From Candidatus Rhodoferax randersensis (GTDB lineage Bacteria > Pseudomonadota > Gammaproteobacteria > Burkholderiales > Burkholderiaceae_C), in the NCBI GenBank assembly GCA_016718155.1, contig JADKEH010000009.1:93858-157857 (forward strand): a DNA stretch of 64,000 nt, read 5' to 3'. The position numbers and the translations under genes are program-made. Numbering within the stretch: position 1 is the stretch's first letter; each line of letters opens with the position of its first letter. A model generated the notes under the pieces. That model did no database searches. It saw nothing but the letters and a program-made list of their open reading frames with translations, and was not told the origin of the DNA. Positions 44,501-53,579 of this stretch are shown piece by piece.

Positions 44501-46963
44501 GTGAATTCCGAAACACTCTCTGTGACAGGACCCCACGCGGCGTTGTACCAGCGTGTTGTCAACGATGCGCTGACGCGCTCTGATCAACTGATGCAGGCCG
44601 TGGTGGAGGGCACGCGGCGCGCCTTGCAATCGCGTGAAGACCAGGCCCACACCGTGGGCGAGCGTCACGCCCTGATTGAAGCCAAACGCCAGCTCAACAA
44701 GCTCGAAGCCGTGATGTGCGAACGCTACCCCGGCGCCTTGCGCCAGGCGTTTGCCGAAGGTGCCGCGCAGGACCAGACGCGTTCGTTGTTCAGCGTGGGG
44801 TTTGACGAGTTGGAGCTGATGGACGAGTCGCAGGTCAGCGAAAGCGTGGAGCGTGCTCGCGCCCAACAACTGGTCGTCACCGCCGCCGAGGTGGCACTGG
44901 CCGACCTCAATGCGTTGATATGCGCCGCCCAGGGGCTGCCCAGCGTGGACCCGGCGCGCAACCCGTTGCGCCCGGAGCTCTATGTGCAGGCCATGCAAAC
45001 GGTGGTGTCGCAAATGCAGGTGAGCCATCTGGTGCGCCGGGACTGGATGTGGCACATGGCCGAGGCATTGGGCAGCGCGTTGCGGGCCTTCTACCTGGAC
45101 TTGATCGGCAAGTTCCAGCAAGGCGGCGTCAAGCCCGCGGGCTACGCCGTGCGCCAGACTGGCGGCGCCTACGCCCATATTGGCGGTGCGGGCGCTGGGC
45201 AGGCGACACCGGGCTTTGAGCCCGAGGCGGGCTCTAGGCGACCCGAGGCGTCGGCATCCGCATCCGCGTCGGCACGACGCGGCGAACCAGGCGGCGGCGC
45301 CTCGGCCCAACCGCCAGGAGGGCAGCGGTCCGCGCCGAGCCCGGCTGCGGCAGTTCAGCGCGCCAGGGATGAATCCTTGTTGACGCTGGACCGGCTGCGC
45401 CAGTTGTTGGCGGGGGAATTGCAGGAGGGTGTGGCCCCCGTTACCGACGAGACCTTTGCGCAGCGTTTTTCGCGTGAGTTTGACGCCAACTCGCCGTCGT
45501 GGGAGCCTCCTGCGCCAGACTTCGAGATGACGGTTCCCGCCGCGTTTGAAGCGCTCAAGGAAATGAACCAGGTCGATCACATGATGCAACGCCTGGGTAG
45601 CCAACAAGGCGGGCGCGAGGCAGCGCGCGACCAAGCTCGGTCCGGTGCATCGCCGTCGCCGGGCGAGGCGTTGCGCCGCAAGGCCAATGGCTTGGGCCAG
45701 GCATTGAGCCTGGAAGTGGTGGCCATGATGGTGGACAACATCGCGCGTGACAGCCGCCTGCTGGCGCCAGTGCAGCGCTTGGTGCGCGATCTGGAGCCGG
45801 CTTTGCTGCAGTTGGCCCTGGCCGATCCACGGTTTTTTAGCGACAGGGAACACCCGGCGCGCCGATTGCTGCAGGAGGTGACCGACCGCAGCCTGGCCTT
45901 TGACAGTGAACAGGCGCGCGGTTTCGCCACCTATTTGCAGCCCTTGATGGAGATTGCCCAGCCGCTGGCCACGGCGCACATCGAAAACGAGGAACCCTTT
46001 GCCGCGGCGTTGCAGCAGTTGCTGGCAGCATGGGGGCTGCGCGAGCGCGAACGCCAGCAAGAGCGCGAGCGGGCGGTGGAGGCGCTGCGCCGCGCCGAGC
46101 AACGCAATTTGCTGGCGGTCAAGATGGCGCGTGAGATTGGACTGATGCCGCAGATCAGTCTGGTGCCATCTGAGGTGTTTGCGTTCCTGCGTGGTCCCTG
46201 GGTCCAGGTCATGGCGCAAGCGCGCATGGCCGATACCAGTGGCAGCAACGATCCTGGGCGCTACCGTGAATTGGTTGATGCCTTGCTTTGGAGCGCGCAG
46301 CCCGAACTGACGCGCAAGAACGTCGGCAAACTGGTGCGACTGGTGCCCAAGCTGTTGGCCAGGTTGCGTGAAGGGTTGGTCTCGATCGACTACCCGGCCA
46401 CCCGAACCAGCGCGTTTTTTGACTTGCTGATGAAGCTGCATCAACTCGCCTTCAAACCCGGCGCGCCGGTCGCATCGGAGGATCGCACCAAGAAGGCCGT
46501 CAAAGAGCGGCCCAAGCTGGATCTGCGTGATGACGACGACCCATGGATCGCGCCGTCCGAGGCCATGGAATCGGGCTTCATGGAGTCGGCGGTGAACGAC
46601 TCGCAAGGACCGCAGGCACCAGGCGATTCGGCGCACGACATGCTCACGCCGAGTCCACCAGCGCCGGTTGATGCTGGGCCCGTGCCGGTCTCGGCTGTCG
46701 GTGCCATGGCTATCGGTACCTGGGTCGAGTTGCTGATTGCCGGCAAGTGGGAGCGCACGCAACTGTCCTGGGCCAGTCCGCATGGCACGCTGTTCCTGTT
46801 TTCCAATTCTTATGGCAGCACGCAGTCCATGACCAAGCGTTTGCTTGACAAGCTGTTGGCCGAAGGCGCGATGCGCCTGATTTCCCAGCAAACCGTGGTG
46901 CAGGGCGCGCTCGATGCCGTGGCTCAGGTGGCCATGCGCAACAGCGTGGACGTCAAGCTTTGA
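44501..46963 (+). CDS. DUF1631 family protein, second copy
   Basis: 820 residues with a GTG start 24 bp after ettA. Shares with the first copy ARNPLRPELYVQAMQ, LLTLDRLRQLLAGEL, EVVAMMVDNIARDSRLLAPV, LALADPRFFSDREHPARRLL, and the C-terminal IGTWVELLIAGKWERTQLSW followed by ASPHGTLFLFS. Two low-complexity linkers (about 225-285, Ala/Ser/Gly/Arg-rich; about 655-735, acidic and Pro-rich) separate the blocks. Cytoplasmic by appearance; function unknown. The conserved Trp/Ser/Pro C-terminal block may be a ligand-binding barrel. Confidence 0.85.
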   Translation: MNSETLSVTGPHAALYQRVVNDALTRSDQLMQAVVEGTRRALQSREDQAHTVGERHALIEAKRQLNKLEAVMCERYPGALRQAFAEGAAQDQTRSLFSVGFDELELMDESQVSESVERARAQQLVVTAAEVALADLNALICAAQGLPSVDPARNPLRPELYVQAMQTVVSQMQVSHLVRRDWMWHMAEALGSALRAFYLDLIGKFQQGGVKPAGYAVRQTGGAYAHIGGAGAGQATPGFEPEAGSRRPEASASASASARRGEPGGGASAQPPGGQRSAPSPAAAVQRARDESLLTLDRLRQLLAGELQEGVAPVTDETFAQRFSREFDANSPSWEPPAPDFEMTVPAAFEALKEMNQVDHMMQRLGSQQGGREAARDQARSGASPSPGEALRRKANGLGQALSLEVVAMMVDNIARDSRLLAPVQRLVRDLEPALLQLALADPRFFSDREHPARRLLQEVTDRSLAFDSEQARGFATYLQPLMEIAQPLATAHIENEEPFAAALQQLLAAWGLRERERQQERERAVEALRRAEQRNLLAVKMAREIGLMPQISLVPSEVFAFLRGPWVQVMAQARMADTSGSNDPGRYRELVDALLWSAQPELTRKNVGKLVRLVPKLLARLREGLVSIDYPATRTSAFFDLLMKLHQLAFKPGAPVASEDRTKKAVKERPKLDLRDDDDPWIAPSEAMESGFMESAVNDSQGPQAPGDSAHDMLTPSPPAPVDAGPVPVSAVGAMAIGTWVELLIAGKWERTQLSWASPHGTLFLFSNSYGSTQSMTKRLLDKLLAEGAMRLISQQTVVQGALDAVAQVAMRNSVDVKL

Positions 46964-48275
46964 GCAGACGTTGGCGTACTGTGTCGATGTGCGCGCGCAG
47001 GGCGTAGAGCTCGTCCGCATAGGATAGTGGCACCGAGATCTGCTCCACCCGAGACTGCAATTGGTCCAGCTCGGCGCGCAGCGCGGCAAGCGGCTCTTGC
47101 TGACGCGCCATGCGGTCCTCGATGTCGCGCAACTGGCCATACCAACGAAACACCCGTGAGCGCATCCTGAACTGGTACAAGGGCGGCACCACGCGGCTCA
47201 GCGGCAGCAGAATGGCGACGATCAGGCCCAGCGCCAGCCACATGCGCTCCATCAGGTTGGCGATCGAAAAAGGCAGGTAGCGCTGCAGCAAGGGCACGCC
47301 GTTGCGCAGGGTGCGCTCGGCCTCCCGGGACAAGGTGAACTCAGTGGCCGTGGCCTTGGGGAACTCGCCCACGCGGTTGAACCATCCCGCCTTGCCGTGG
47401 ATATCCAGGGATGCCTGGGAGAACAGTTGCAGCACCGCCGGGTGAACGCTCTGGCGCGCCAGCAGCGTCGTGGTGGGTGCTACCAAGTGCACGTCCCGGG
47501 GTGGCAGATCCAGGGCCAGGTCCACCACACCGCGCGGCAGCGTCACCGGCGTGAGGAAGGGCAGGCGGCGCGAATAGGCTTCGTTCTGGGCGAAATCCAG
47601 CAGACCAACGCCAGGTGTCTGCAGCAGCATTTGCACCATCAACGATTCCGGCGCCGAGGCAAACACCAGCGCATCGAGCTCGCCATTGAGAAAGGCCACG
47701 GTCGCCTCGGTCTGCTCCAGGCGTGACAACTTGAGCGACGCGGTTTCCAGGTGATTGACCTCAAACAGGGCGCGCATCAGATTGGGCACGCCACTGCCGG
47801 CCGTTCCGACATTGATGCGCAACCCGGCCAGTGCCGGCAGCGAATTCAGGGGTAGTGTGGGCTTGGTCTTTTGAACCAGGTCGGCCCGGTAGAACAGCCA
47901 CACCGGCTCGACAAACAGGCTGCCAAGCGACACCAGCGACGCATCTTCCAGGCCTGGCGTCTCGCCGCTGCCGCCCTGAACAAACGCCAAGTCAACCCGA
48001 CCCTCGCGCAACAAACGCAGGTTGTGGCTGGCGCCCTCGCTGGGATGCAGGGTGACCGCTATGCCATGCGCCTTCAGCGCCCGCGCGTAGACCTTGCCAA
48101 ACTCCGCGTAGGCACTTTGTTCCGGCCCGGTGGCAAGGCTGACCCGCTTGGGCGGGTTGGGGTCCAGCCAGACGTAGGCAGCTAGCAGCAACGCCAGCGA
48201 TACCAACAAAAACGGTCCGCCCGAGACCAGCAACTCGCGCAGGGACAGCAGGGCGTCGCGCAGGGTCTTGGCCAT
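46953..48275 (-). CDS. TAXI-family TRAP-type solute-binding protein
   Basis: 440 residues. A membrane helix near 18-36 (GGPFLLVSLALLLAAYVWL) is followed by the TAXI-type binding domain (SLATGPEQSAYAEFGKVYAR, LHPSEGASHNLRLLREGRVD, LAFVQGG). A second membrane helix near 345-365 (MERMWLALGLIVAILLPLSR) and a C-terminal cytoplasmic coiled coil follow. The extra C-terminal helix and coil mean it is anchored at both ends, unlike soluble TRAP binding proteins. No TRAP permease genes are nearby, so it may act as a sensor or with a distant permease. Its 3' end overlaps the second DUF1631 gene by 11 bp. Confidence 0.87.
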   Translation of the reverse strand: MAKTLRDALLSLRELLVSGGPFLLVSLALLLAAYVWLDPNPPKRVSLATGPEQSAYAEFGKVYARALKAHGIAVTLHPSEGASHNLRLLREGRVDLAFVQGGSGETPGLEDASLVSLGSLFVEPVWLFYRADLVQKTKPTLPLNSLPALAGLRINVGTAGSGVPNLMRALFEVNHLETASLKLSRLEQTEATVAFLNGELDALVFASAPESLMVQMLLQTPGVGLLDFAQNEAYSRRLPFLTPVTLPRGVVDLALDLPPRDVHLVAPTTTLLARQSVHPAVLQLFSQASLDIHGKAGWFNRVGEFPKATATEFTLSREAERTLRNGVPLLQRYLPFSIANLMERMWLALGLIVAILLPLSRVVPPLYQFRMRSRVFRWYGQLRDIEDRMARQQEPLAALRAELDQLQSRVEQISVPLSYADELYALRAHIDTVRQRLLKA

Positions 48276-48300
48276 GTTGCCCGGTTGGTGCTGATGCCGC

Positions 48301-49338
48301 CTAGGCCGGGTCGCCGCGCTGCGGCAGATCGTAGGCTGCGGGCCAATACGCGGTGCCGATGCGCACGCTGCGCGCGGCGGTTATGGCTCGCACGACGGCG
48401 CGTGCCGTGACCTCGGCCGCCAGCGTGGCCAGCAGCATCATGCTGGCGGTCTTGCCGGACTGACCAGTCGCCAGGGCGAACAAGGTGTCGCCATCCAGCA
48501 TGGTGTGAACCGGGTTGATGGCGCGCGCCAAGCCATCGTGCGCCACCTGCGCCAGGCGTTGCGCCTGGGCCTTGCCCAGCACGGCATCGGTGGCGATCAC
48601 ACCGATGGTGGTGTTGGTGCCGGCCAGCACCTGGGCCATCGGTTCGCCGGCCAACAGGGCGGCACGGGTGTCGCGCAGGCCCAGACCATCGACGGTGCGA
48701 GCGCCGGCAATCAACGCGCCGGTATACGGGTCCACTACGTCGCCGACGGCATTGCAGGCCACGATGGCGCCAACCGTGACGCCGTCGACGCGCAGCGAAG
48801 CCGTGCCGATGCCACCCTTCATGGCGTGCGCGATGCCAAAGGCCTTGCCGACCAGTGCACCGGCGCCCGCACCCACGTTGCCTTGTGCCGGGGCGGCGGT
48901 CGATGCAGCGGCACACGCGGCATAGCCGGCGCGCGCGTCCGGGCGGATGCGGTGGTCGCCCACCGGCAAATCAAACAGCACGGCCGCCGGCACGATCGGC
49001 ACCAGGCCAAAGCCAACTGCCAGACCGATCCCATGTTCTTCCAGCCACTGCATCACGCCGCTGGCGGCATCCAGGCCCCAGGCACTGCCCCCCGACAGCG
49101 TGATGGCATGCACCCGTTCCACCAGGTTGGAGGGCTGCAGCAGATCGGTCTCACGGGTTCCCGGCGCGGCGCCGCGCACATCGACACCGGCCACCGCCCC
49201 CTGGCGCGCGATGATCACGCTGCAGCCGGTGGGACGGCGCGTATCGGTAAAGTGGCCCACTTCAATGCCAGCCACATCCGTGATGGCGTCGGACACAGTC
49301 GCCGTGTGGCTGGGGGAGGCGGGGGAAGCGCGGGGCAT
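48301..49338 (-). CDS. P1 family (DmpA/NylC-type) peptidase
   Basis: 345 residues of the Ntn-hydrolase fold that cuts itself into two chains. Signatures: ITDVAGIEVGHFTDTRRPTG, LSGGSAWGLDAASGVMQWLE, GNVGAGAGALVGKAFG, and AGTNTTIGVIATDAVLGKAQ. By analogy with NylC, self-cleavage is expected at the Asn-Thr in TNTTIGV, making Thr the nucleophile. Substrates of this family range from D-amino-acid peptides to beta-peptides and nylon oligomers; none can be chosen here. It lies 25 bp behind the start of the TAXI gene's transcript direction, on the same strand. Confidence 0.88.
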   Translation of the reverse strand: MPRASPASPSHTATVSDAITDVAGIEVGHFTDTRRPTGCSVIIARQGAVAGVDVRGAAPGTRETDLLQPSNLVERVHAITLSGGSAWGLDAASGVMQWLEEHGIGLAVGFGLVPIVPAAVLFDLPVGDHRIRPDARAGYAACAAASTAAPAQGNVGAGAGALVGKAFGIAHAMKGGIGTASLRVDGVTVGAIVACNAVGDVVDPYTGALIAGARTVDGLGLRDTRAALLAGEPMAQVLAGTNTTIGVIATDAVLGKAQAQRLAQVAHDGLARAINPVHTMLDGDTLFALATGQSGKTASMMLLATLAAEVTARAVVRAITAARSVRIGTAYWPAAYDLPQRGDPA

Positions 49339-49393
49339 GGTTGGCAATTATCCACGTCACCCACGCTCCGGCACGGCTTGCGATACTCGGGGA

Positions 49394-50137
49394 ATGCAAT
49401 TGCAAGACATTCTTTATTCGCAGGGTTTTGGCACCCGCCGGGTGTGTGCCGGCTTGATTCAACAGGGTCTGGTCAAGGTTTATCGACAAGATGGTGATGA
49501 GATGCCCACCGTGTGCGTGGAGTCTGCTACTGAATTTGTAGCAAATGGCCTGCGTTTTCGGGTCCAGGGCGTCGATTGGCCGTACCACGACAAGGCCTAC
49601 ATCATGCTGAACAAGCCGATCGAGACCGAGTGCTCCCAGAAGCCCTCCACCTACCCGAGCATCTACACCCTGTTGCCGTCGCCCTTGCGCCTGCGACCGC
49701 AGAAGGGCGCTGTGCAGGGGGTGCAGGCGGTCGGTCGGCTGGACCAGGACACGACGGGGCTGCTGCTGCTGACTGACGATGGCAAGTTCATCCACCGCAT
49801 GAGTTCCCCTCGGCACCACGTGCCCAAGGTCTACGAAGTGACGGTCAAGCACCCGCTGGATGACAAGCAAGTGCAGCGCTTGCTGGCGGGCGTGGTGCTT
49901 GATGACGACCCCAAACCCGTCCGCGCTGCGGCGTGTGCGGCAGTGTCCAGTCATTGCCTGCGGTTGACGCTGACAGAGGGCAAGTACCACCAGGTCAAGC
50001 GTATGGTGGCGGCAGTCAGCAACCGGGTTGAATCCTTGCACCGCGCCCAGATTGGCGGCCTGCATTTGCCGGCCGACCTGGCTCCGGGGCAGTGGCGCTG
50101 GCTGAGTGCCGACGACGTGGCAAGACTCTCGGCCTGA
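49394..50137 (+). CDS. rsuA: 16S rRNA pseudouridine synthase (RsuA family)
   Basis: 247 residues. An N-terminal S4-like RNA-binding domain (MQLQDILYSQGFGTRRVCAG, about 1-60) is followed by the catalytic domain with GRLDQDTTGLLLLTDDG, whose first Asp is the catalytic residue. KVYEVTVKHPLDDKQVQRL and EGKYHQVKRMVAAVSNRVES follow. E. coli RsuA modifies U516 of 16S rRNA. A hairpin repeat lies in frame in the linker after the S4 domain, encoding SATEFVANG. Divergent from the P1 peptidase gene with a 55-bp shared promoter gap. Confidence 0.88.
   Translation: MQLQDILYSQGFGTRRVCAGLIQQGLVKVYRQDGDEMPTVCVESATEFVANGLRFRVQGVDWPYHDKAYIMLNKPIETECSQKPSTYPSIYTLLPSPLRLRPQKGAVQGVQAVGRLDQDTTGLLLLTDDGKFIHRMSSPRHHVPKVYEVTVKHPLDDKQVQRLLAGVVLDDDPKPVRAAACAAVSSHCLRLTLTEGKYHQVKRMVAAVSNRVESLHRAQIGGLHLPADLAPGQWRWLSADDVARLSA
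49526..49542. repeat. GCTAY-N7-RTAGC hairpin repeat, copy 3 (inside rsuA)
   Basis: GCTAC-TGAATTT-GTAGC, 5-bp stem and 7-base loop, extended by a T/A pair, in frame within rsuA. Confidence 0.7.
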
Positions 50138-50159
50138 GTGACTTGCCTGCTGATCGGGC

Positions 50160-51038
50160 TCAGGGCGGCAAGCTAACCACCTTGCCTTGTTCCTGGCGGA
50201 TCAGGTACAGGCCACTGGCGATGATGATGGCTCCCCCCAGCAGGGTGTAGTGGTCGGGCACGGTCCGCCACAGGGCCCAGTCCAGTCCCACGCCCCAGGC
50301 CAGCGCGGTGTATTCAAAGGGCGCGACGACCGATGCTTGGCCATGGCGAAAGGCTTCGGTGATCGCCAACTGTCCGAGAAAGCCGGTGGTGGCCAGGGCC
50401 AGGATCAGGGCCCAGTGTTCGGGTGCAATCGCTACCCAGTGCGGCAAAGCGAGCACGCCCGCCCCGACCCCCATCATGGTGGTCGTCCAGAAGACCAGCG
50501 AGACGCTGGAGTCGGTTCGACTCAGGACCCGTCCGGTGATGGCGGAGACCGCATAGCAACTTGCAGCCGCCAGAACGGCCAGCGCACCGATTGAAAAGAA
50601 CGTCTCCTGATTTGGCCGCATCGCGACGATGACGCCCAGCATACCCACCGCGATGGCCACCCAGTGCGCTAAGCGCACGCGCTCCTTCAGGATCGGGATC
50701 GACAGGACCGTGATCAGCAAGGGTGCGACAAAGAAGACGGTGTAGGCCTCGGCCAGCGGCAGTTCGCGAATAGCAAAGGCGAACAAGGACAACATGAGCA
50801 CGCCAATCACGCCCCGCAGCAGGTGCAGTGGCCAGCGCACCCGCAGCAGCAAGTGAGCCTCCCGGCGCCACAGCACATAGAGGCACACCAGGGGCAAGGC
50901 TGACAGTCCCCGCATGGCGGCCACCTGCATCGGGGCGAAGCTGACGCCCAGTGTTTTCATCACCGCATCCATCAGCGAGAAGAACCCCACGGCCAGCAGC
51001 ATGGCAACAATGCTGCGCAAGTTGGAGGAGGTGGGCAT
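50160..51038 (-). CDS. EamA/DMT-superfamily exporter
   Basis: 292 residues with about ten membrane helices in two EamA repeats. Clear segments include IVAMLLAVGFFSLMDAVM, HLLRGVIGVLMLSLFAFAIR, YTVFFVAPLLITVLSIPILK and HWVAIAVGMLGVIVAMRP. The second repeat has GALAVLAAASCYAVSAIT and ends with LLGGAIIIASGLYLIRQEQG. Likely exports a metabolite or amino acid; substrate unknown. The start at 51038 (MPTSSNLRSIVAM) is preferred over one 26 codons upstream because membrane helix 1 follows directly. Confidence 0.9.
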   Translation of the reverse strand: MPTSSNLRSIVAMLLAVGFFSLMDAVMKTLGVSFAPMQVAAMRGLSALPLVCLYVLWRREAHLLLRVRWPLHLLRGVIGVLMLSLFAFAIRELPLAEAYTVFFVAPLLITVLSIPILKERVRLAHWVAIAVGMLGVIVAMRPNQETFFSIGALAVLAAASCYAVSAITGRVLSRTDSSVSLVFWTTTMMGVGAGVLALPHWVAIAPEHWALILALATTGFLGQLAITEAFRHGQASVVAPFEYTALAWGVGLDWALWRTVPDHYTLLGGAIIIASGLYLIRQEQGKVVSLPP

Positions 51039-51166
51039 GGCGCGTTGAAGGGTCCGCTCGGGTGTCCGGGCATTCTCCCCGATTCCACAGGCGCCGATCT
51101 TCGCGACCTGATCCATCCGGCCAGTCGGCGGGGCGATTGCTCCACCTTCGGTAGTGGCCGGTTGGC

Positions 51167-51934
51167 TCAGTATCTGGGGTCAGGCGCGAAGCCGCCCGGG
51201 AACGGGTTGGGCCGGGCATACTGCGTCGCGCCACCGATGACACCTTGCGCAATCAAGTTGGCCCGGTTGTTGTAGTAAATGGTGATGACTTCGGCGGGCG
51301 TACTGCTGGCGCGGCGGAAATCGGTGTAGCGGGTGGGGGCCTCGATGCGTTCCCCGTGGCCGGTCCCGATTTTCGATTCAGCTTGTTTGCTCAGCGACTC
51401 GCTTCGGGCCGGGGCGGCCGCGCTGGCACCCGCCTTGTCGGCCGGGCGCGATCGCTCGGCCTCGCTGATCGACGGCATGGGGCGGGGTGGCTCTGCCTCT
51501 CGAAACACGGCCACGCCGATAACGCCGACGTGCTGCGGCCGGTCCGTGCGTGCGGCGTAGCTGTCGTCGATGCTGGTGAAGTAGAAGGCGGCCACATCGT
51601 CCATGCTTTTGCGCCACCCTGACACTTCCGTCGCCTGCCAGGGCGACAGCACATAGCCCGACTGCGCCGACGCCGCGGCCTGGCCGCTGATGGCATTGAT
51701 TCCGTCCACCGACACCACGGTCAGCACCCGTGCGCCGGACTTGTTGCGCAGCGATACGGCATAGCGGTTGCCAGGGATGCCTGCCACATACAGGCGCCCG
51801 TGGTGACGGTAAACGTCCAGTTGTTCGCCGGTGCTGCGGTCAATCACGGACACGTCGATGAGCGCTGCGGCGGTGGCGAGGCTGACGCAGCCGCTCAGAA
51901 GCAGGGGTGCGAACAGCGTGGCGATGAGTTTCAT
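51167..51934 (-). CDS. Putative lipoprotein of unknown function
   Basis: 255 residues. A signal peptide with lipobox LLSGC (Cys16) marks a lipoprotein. The mature domain begins ALIDVSVIDRSTGEQLDVYR and goes on with GRLYVAGIPGNRYAVSLRNK, VDGINAISGQAAASAQSGYV, then GWRKSMDDVAAFYFTSIDDS, a beta-rich fold. A Ser/Ala/Glu linker follows, and the C-terminus is Pro/Gly/Tyr-rich. Conserved hypothetical; no named domain was recognised. Single gene, 128 bp behind the exporter gene on the same strand. Confidence 0.75.
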   Translation of the reverse strand: MKLIATLFAPLLLSGCVSLATAAALIDVSVIDRSTGEQLDVYRHHGRLYVAGIPGNRYAVSLRNKSGARVLTVVSVDGINAISGQAAASAQSGYVLSPWQATEVSGWRKSMDDVAAFYFTSIDDSYAARTDRPQHVGVIGVAVFREAEPPRPMPSISEAERSRPADKAGASAAAPARSESLSKQAESKIGTGHGERIEAPTRYTDFRRASSTPAEVITIYYNNRANLIAQGVIGGATQYARPNPFPGGFAPDPRY

Positions 51935-52106
51935 AACGATCTCCTGGTTGAATGGGGTGATCGGTATACGCGCGGCAGGTGCAAACGGGGTTAAGTGGAA
52001 TGGCACTTACTCCAACGTGCTTGCCCAAGAAATTCCAGTTGGTTGTACATCGATGTAATAGAGCTGGATGGACTGCAAGAGAGACCATGCGCCAATTGGC
52101 GGGCGC

Positions 52107-52198
52107 GGGGATCAGGCTGCCTGAATGCTCTGCTCCGTGTCCTCCGCCCTGCGGGCTCCCCCTTGACCTGCGCAGAACACCCAGGCAGCCTGATCCCC
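52107..52198. repeat. Large hairpin A with shared core
   Basis: Perfect 17-bp inverted arms at 52107-52123 (GGGGATCAGGCTGCCTG) and 52182-52198 enclose a 58-bp loop. The loop contains a 34-bp core (52136-52169) whose centre is a small hairpin (GCCC-TGC-GGGC). Confidence 0.75.
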
Positions 52199-52238
52199 GA
52201 GTTGCGTGGTTTGCTGGCCTGCGAACAAAGCCGCCCTT

Positions 52239-52335
52239 CGCAGCAGCGGGGTGGGGGTACACGCCAAAGTGAGGTCAAGGAGGAGCCCGAAGGGCGGGGG
52301 ACACGAACGGCGGCGTGTGCCCCCACCCTGCTGCG
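52239..52335. repeat. Large hairpin B with shared core, opposite orientation
   Basis: Imperfect inverted arms at 52239-52265 and 52312-52335 (centred on GGGTGGGGG and CCCCCACCC). The loop contains the same 34-bp core as hairpin A (52272-52305), reversed and 31 of 34 identical, with the tip GCCC-GAA-GGGC. The arms of A and B are unrelated; only the core is shared. Confidence 0.75.
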
Positions 52336-52363
52336 AGTCCAGCACAACAGCTCGGCACAAAAG

Positions 52364-52387
52364 CCTCGACAGGCTCAGAGCGAACGG
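52364..52387. repeat. REP-like CTCGACAGGCTCAG motif
   Basis: CCTCGACAGGCTCAGAGCG followed by AACGG matches the widely dispersed proteobacterial repeat usually written TTCGACAGGCTCAGGGCGAA. Only one half is present; no pairing partner lies nearby. Confidence 0.5.
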
Positions 52388-52470
52388 AATGCTCTAAGCA
52401 AGTGTCGTTCGGGTTATGCCCGTGAAGTCGCCGTTGTGTCGAACCGGTCCGCAGGCGGTGTCGCGGCGCG

Positions 52471-53298
52471 TCAGGCCTTGTCGAGCAGGAATCGGGTCAC
52501 CTGTTCGGTCGTCGCCTGGGTCTGGTCGCGGTGGGGTGAGTGGCCGCAGCCTGCCAGCTTGACGCGCTGAATCTGCGACGCCGGCAGCGTGATGTCGTCG
52601 ATCTGGGCCATGCTGCCGTAGGGGTCGTCCTCGCCCTGGATGGCCAGCACCGGGGCGGTGACGCGCCGACAGTCCTGGCGGATGTCAAACGCGCGAAACG
52701 CCGGGCTCAGCCACACGTCGTTCCACTGCCAGAACGCGCAGTCCACATCGGTGTGGTAGCGCTGCAGGCGCTCGCGCAGTTGGCCCGTCTCATAGGCCAC
52801 ACGGGCCTGTTCGATGGACTGCACCGAGATGTCTTCGACCATCACATGCGGTGCCATCACGATGCAGGCCGCCACCGGGTGACGGCTGGCGTGCAGCAGG
52901 GCGATGCTGGCCCCGTCGGAGTGGCCAAGCAGCACCGGCGCGACCAGGCCCAACTCGTTCAACAGGGCGGGCAGTACGACCCAGGCCTCGTGGTGCATGT
53001 AGTCGGGTGGCAGTCGCCCGCTGCGTTGACCTTGCGCCTGCGTGGACGGGCCGCGCACGTCGGGCACGGCTTCCGAGCGGCCATAGCCCCGGCGTGAGTA
53101 GACCCAGCCTTCCCGAGCCGTGGCCTGGCAAACCAGGCGGGGCCAGTCGCGCCACATCGCGACCGAGCCGAGACCTTCATGCAGAAACACGATGGGCGCG
53201 CGATTTGGAGCTGGGGATGGCGCATGGGTTGTTGCCGGGGTTGGCGCGGCAATACGCGTCACTTCAAGTTGGACGCCTTGGATGTCGATCAGGTTCAT
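52471..53298 (-). CDS. Alpha/beta hydrolase
   Basis: 275 residues, cytoplasmic. PIVFLHEGLGSVAMWRDWP carries the oxyanion-hole region (HEG), and VLLGHSDGASIALLHAS is the nucleophile elbow with Ser in G-H-S-D-G. The acid is likely Asp in IQGEDDPYGSM and the His in KLAGCGHSPHRDQ. An esterase or hydrolase of the MhpC/BioH-like group; the substrate is unknown. The start at 53298 (MNLIDIQGVQLEV) was chosen because upstream sequence is Arg-rich and unlike the family. Confidence 0.87.
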   Translation of the reverse strand: MNLIDIQGVQLEVTRIAAPTPATTHAPSPAPNRAPIVFLHEGLGSVAMWRDWPRLVCQATAREGWVYSRRGYGRSEAVPDVRGPSTQAQGQRSGRLPPDYMHHEAWVVLPALLNELGLVAPVLLGHSDGASIALLHASRHPVAACIVMAPHVMVEDISVQSIEQARVAYETGQLRERLQRYHTDVDCAFWQWNDVWLSPAFRAFDIRQDCRRVTAPVLAIQGEDDPYGSMAQIDDITLPASQIQRVKLAGCGHSPHRDQTQATTEQVTRFLLDKA

Positions 53299-53579
53299 GC
53301 ATGGATTATTGCGGCCTGGCGGAGCGCATCCCCAAGCATGCCCCAAGCGGCCGAGTGCTCGTGACCCAGCGTCATGCTCGCGGAGTCGTTCCTGGATGCG
53401 GACACTCATCGGCATCCTGCGCAACCACACGCGGTACCTCCTACGGCACCACCAGCGTGACCCTGGCGCTGTAGTGTCCTGTCCACATGCCCACGTCACC
53501 TACGCCACGCCCCTATCGGGGCTTCGTACCCCGCCAAACTTTGACAGGCGTCGATCGTGGCAGACGTGATCGCATTTGA
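53299..53579. other. Intergenic region
   Basis: 281 bp between the hydrolase gene start and the end of the vapC-like gene. No gene, repeat or promoter could be supported. Confidence 0.35.

Larger units (their letters stand above)
51935..52470. other. Repeat-rich non-coding region
   Basis: A 536-bp gap without a convincing gene. It holds two large inverted hairpins that share a 34-bp core (52107-52198 and 52239-52335) and a REP-like motif (52364-52387). The first 90 bp should contain the promoter of the lipoprotein gene. Confidence 0.6.

Noticed and set aside
53299..53579. Possible insertion-sequence remnant in the gap before the PIN toxin gene
   Set aside because: No inverted ends, target duplication or transposase-like peptide could be shown.
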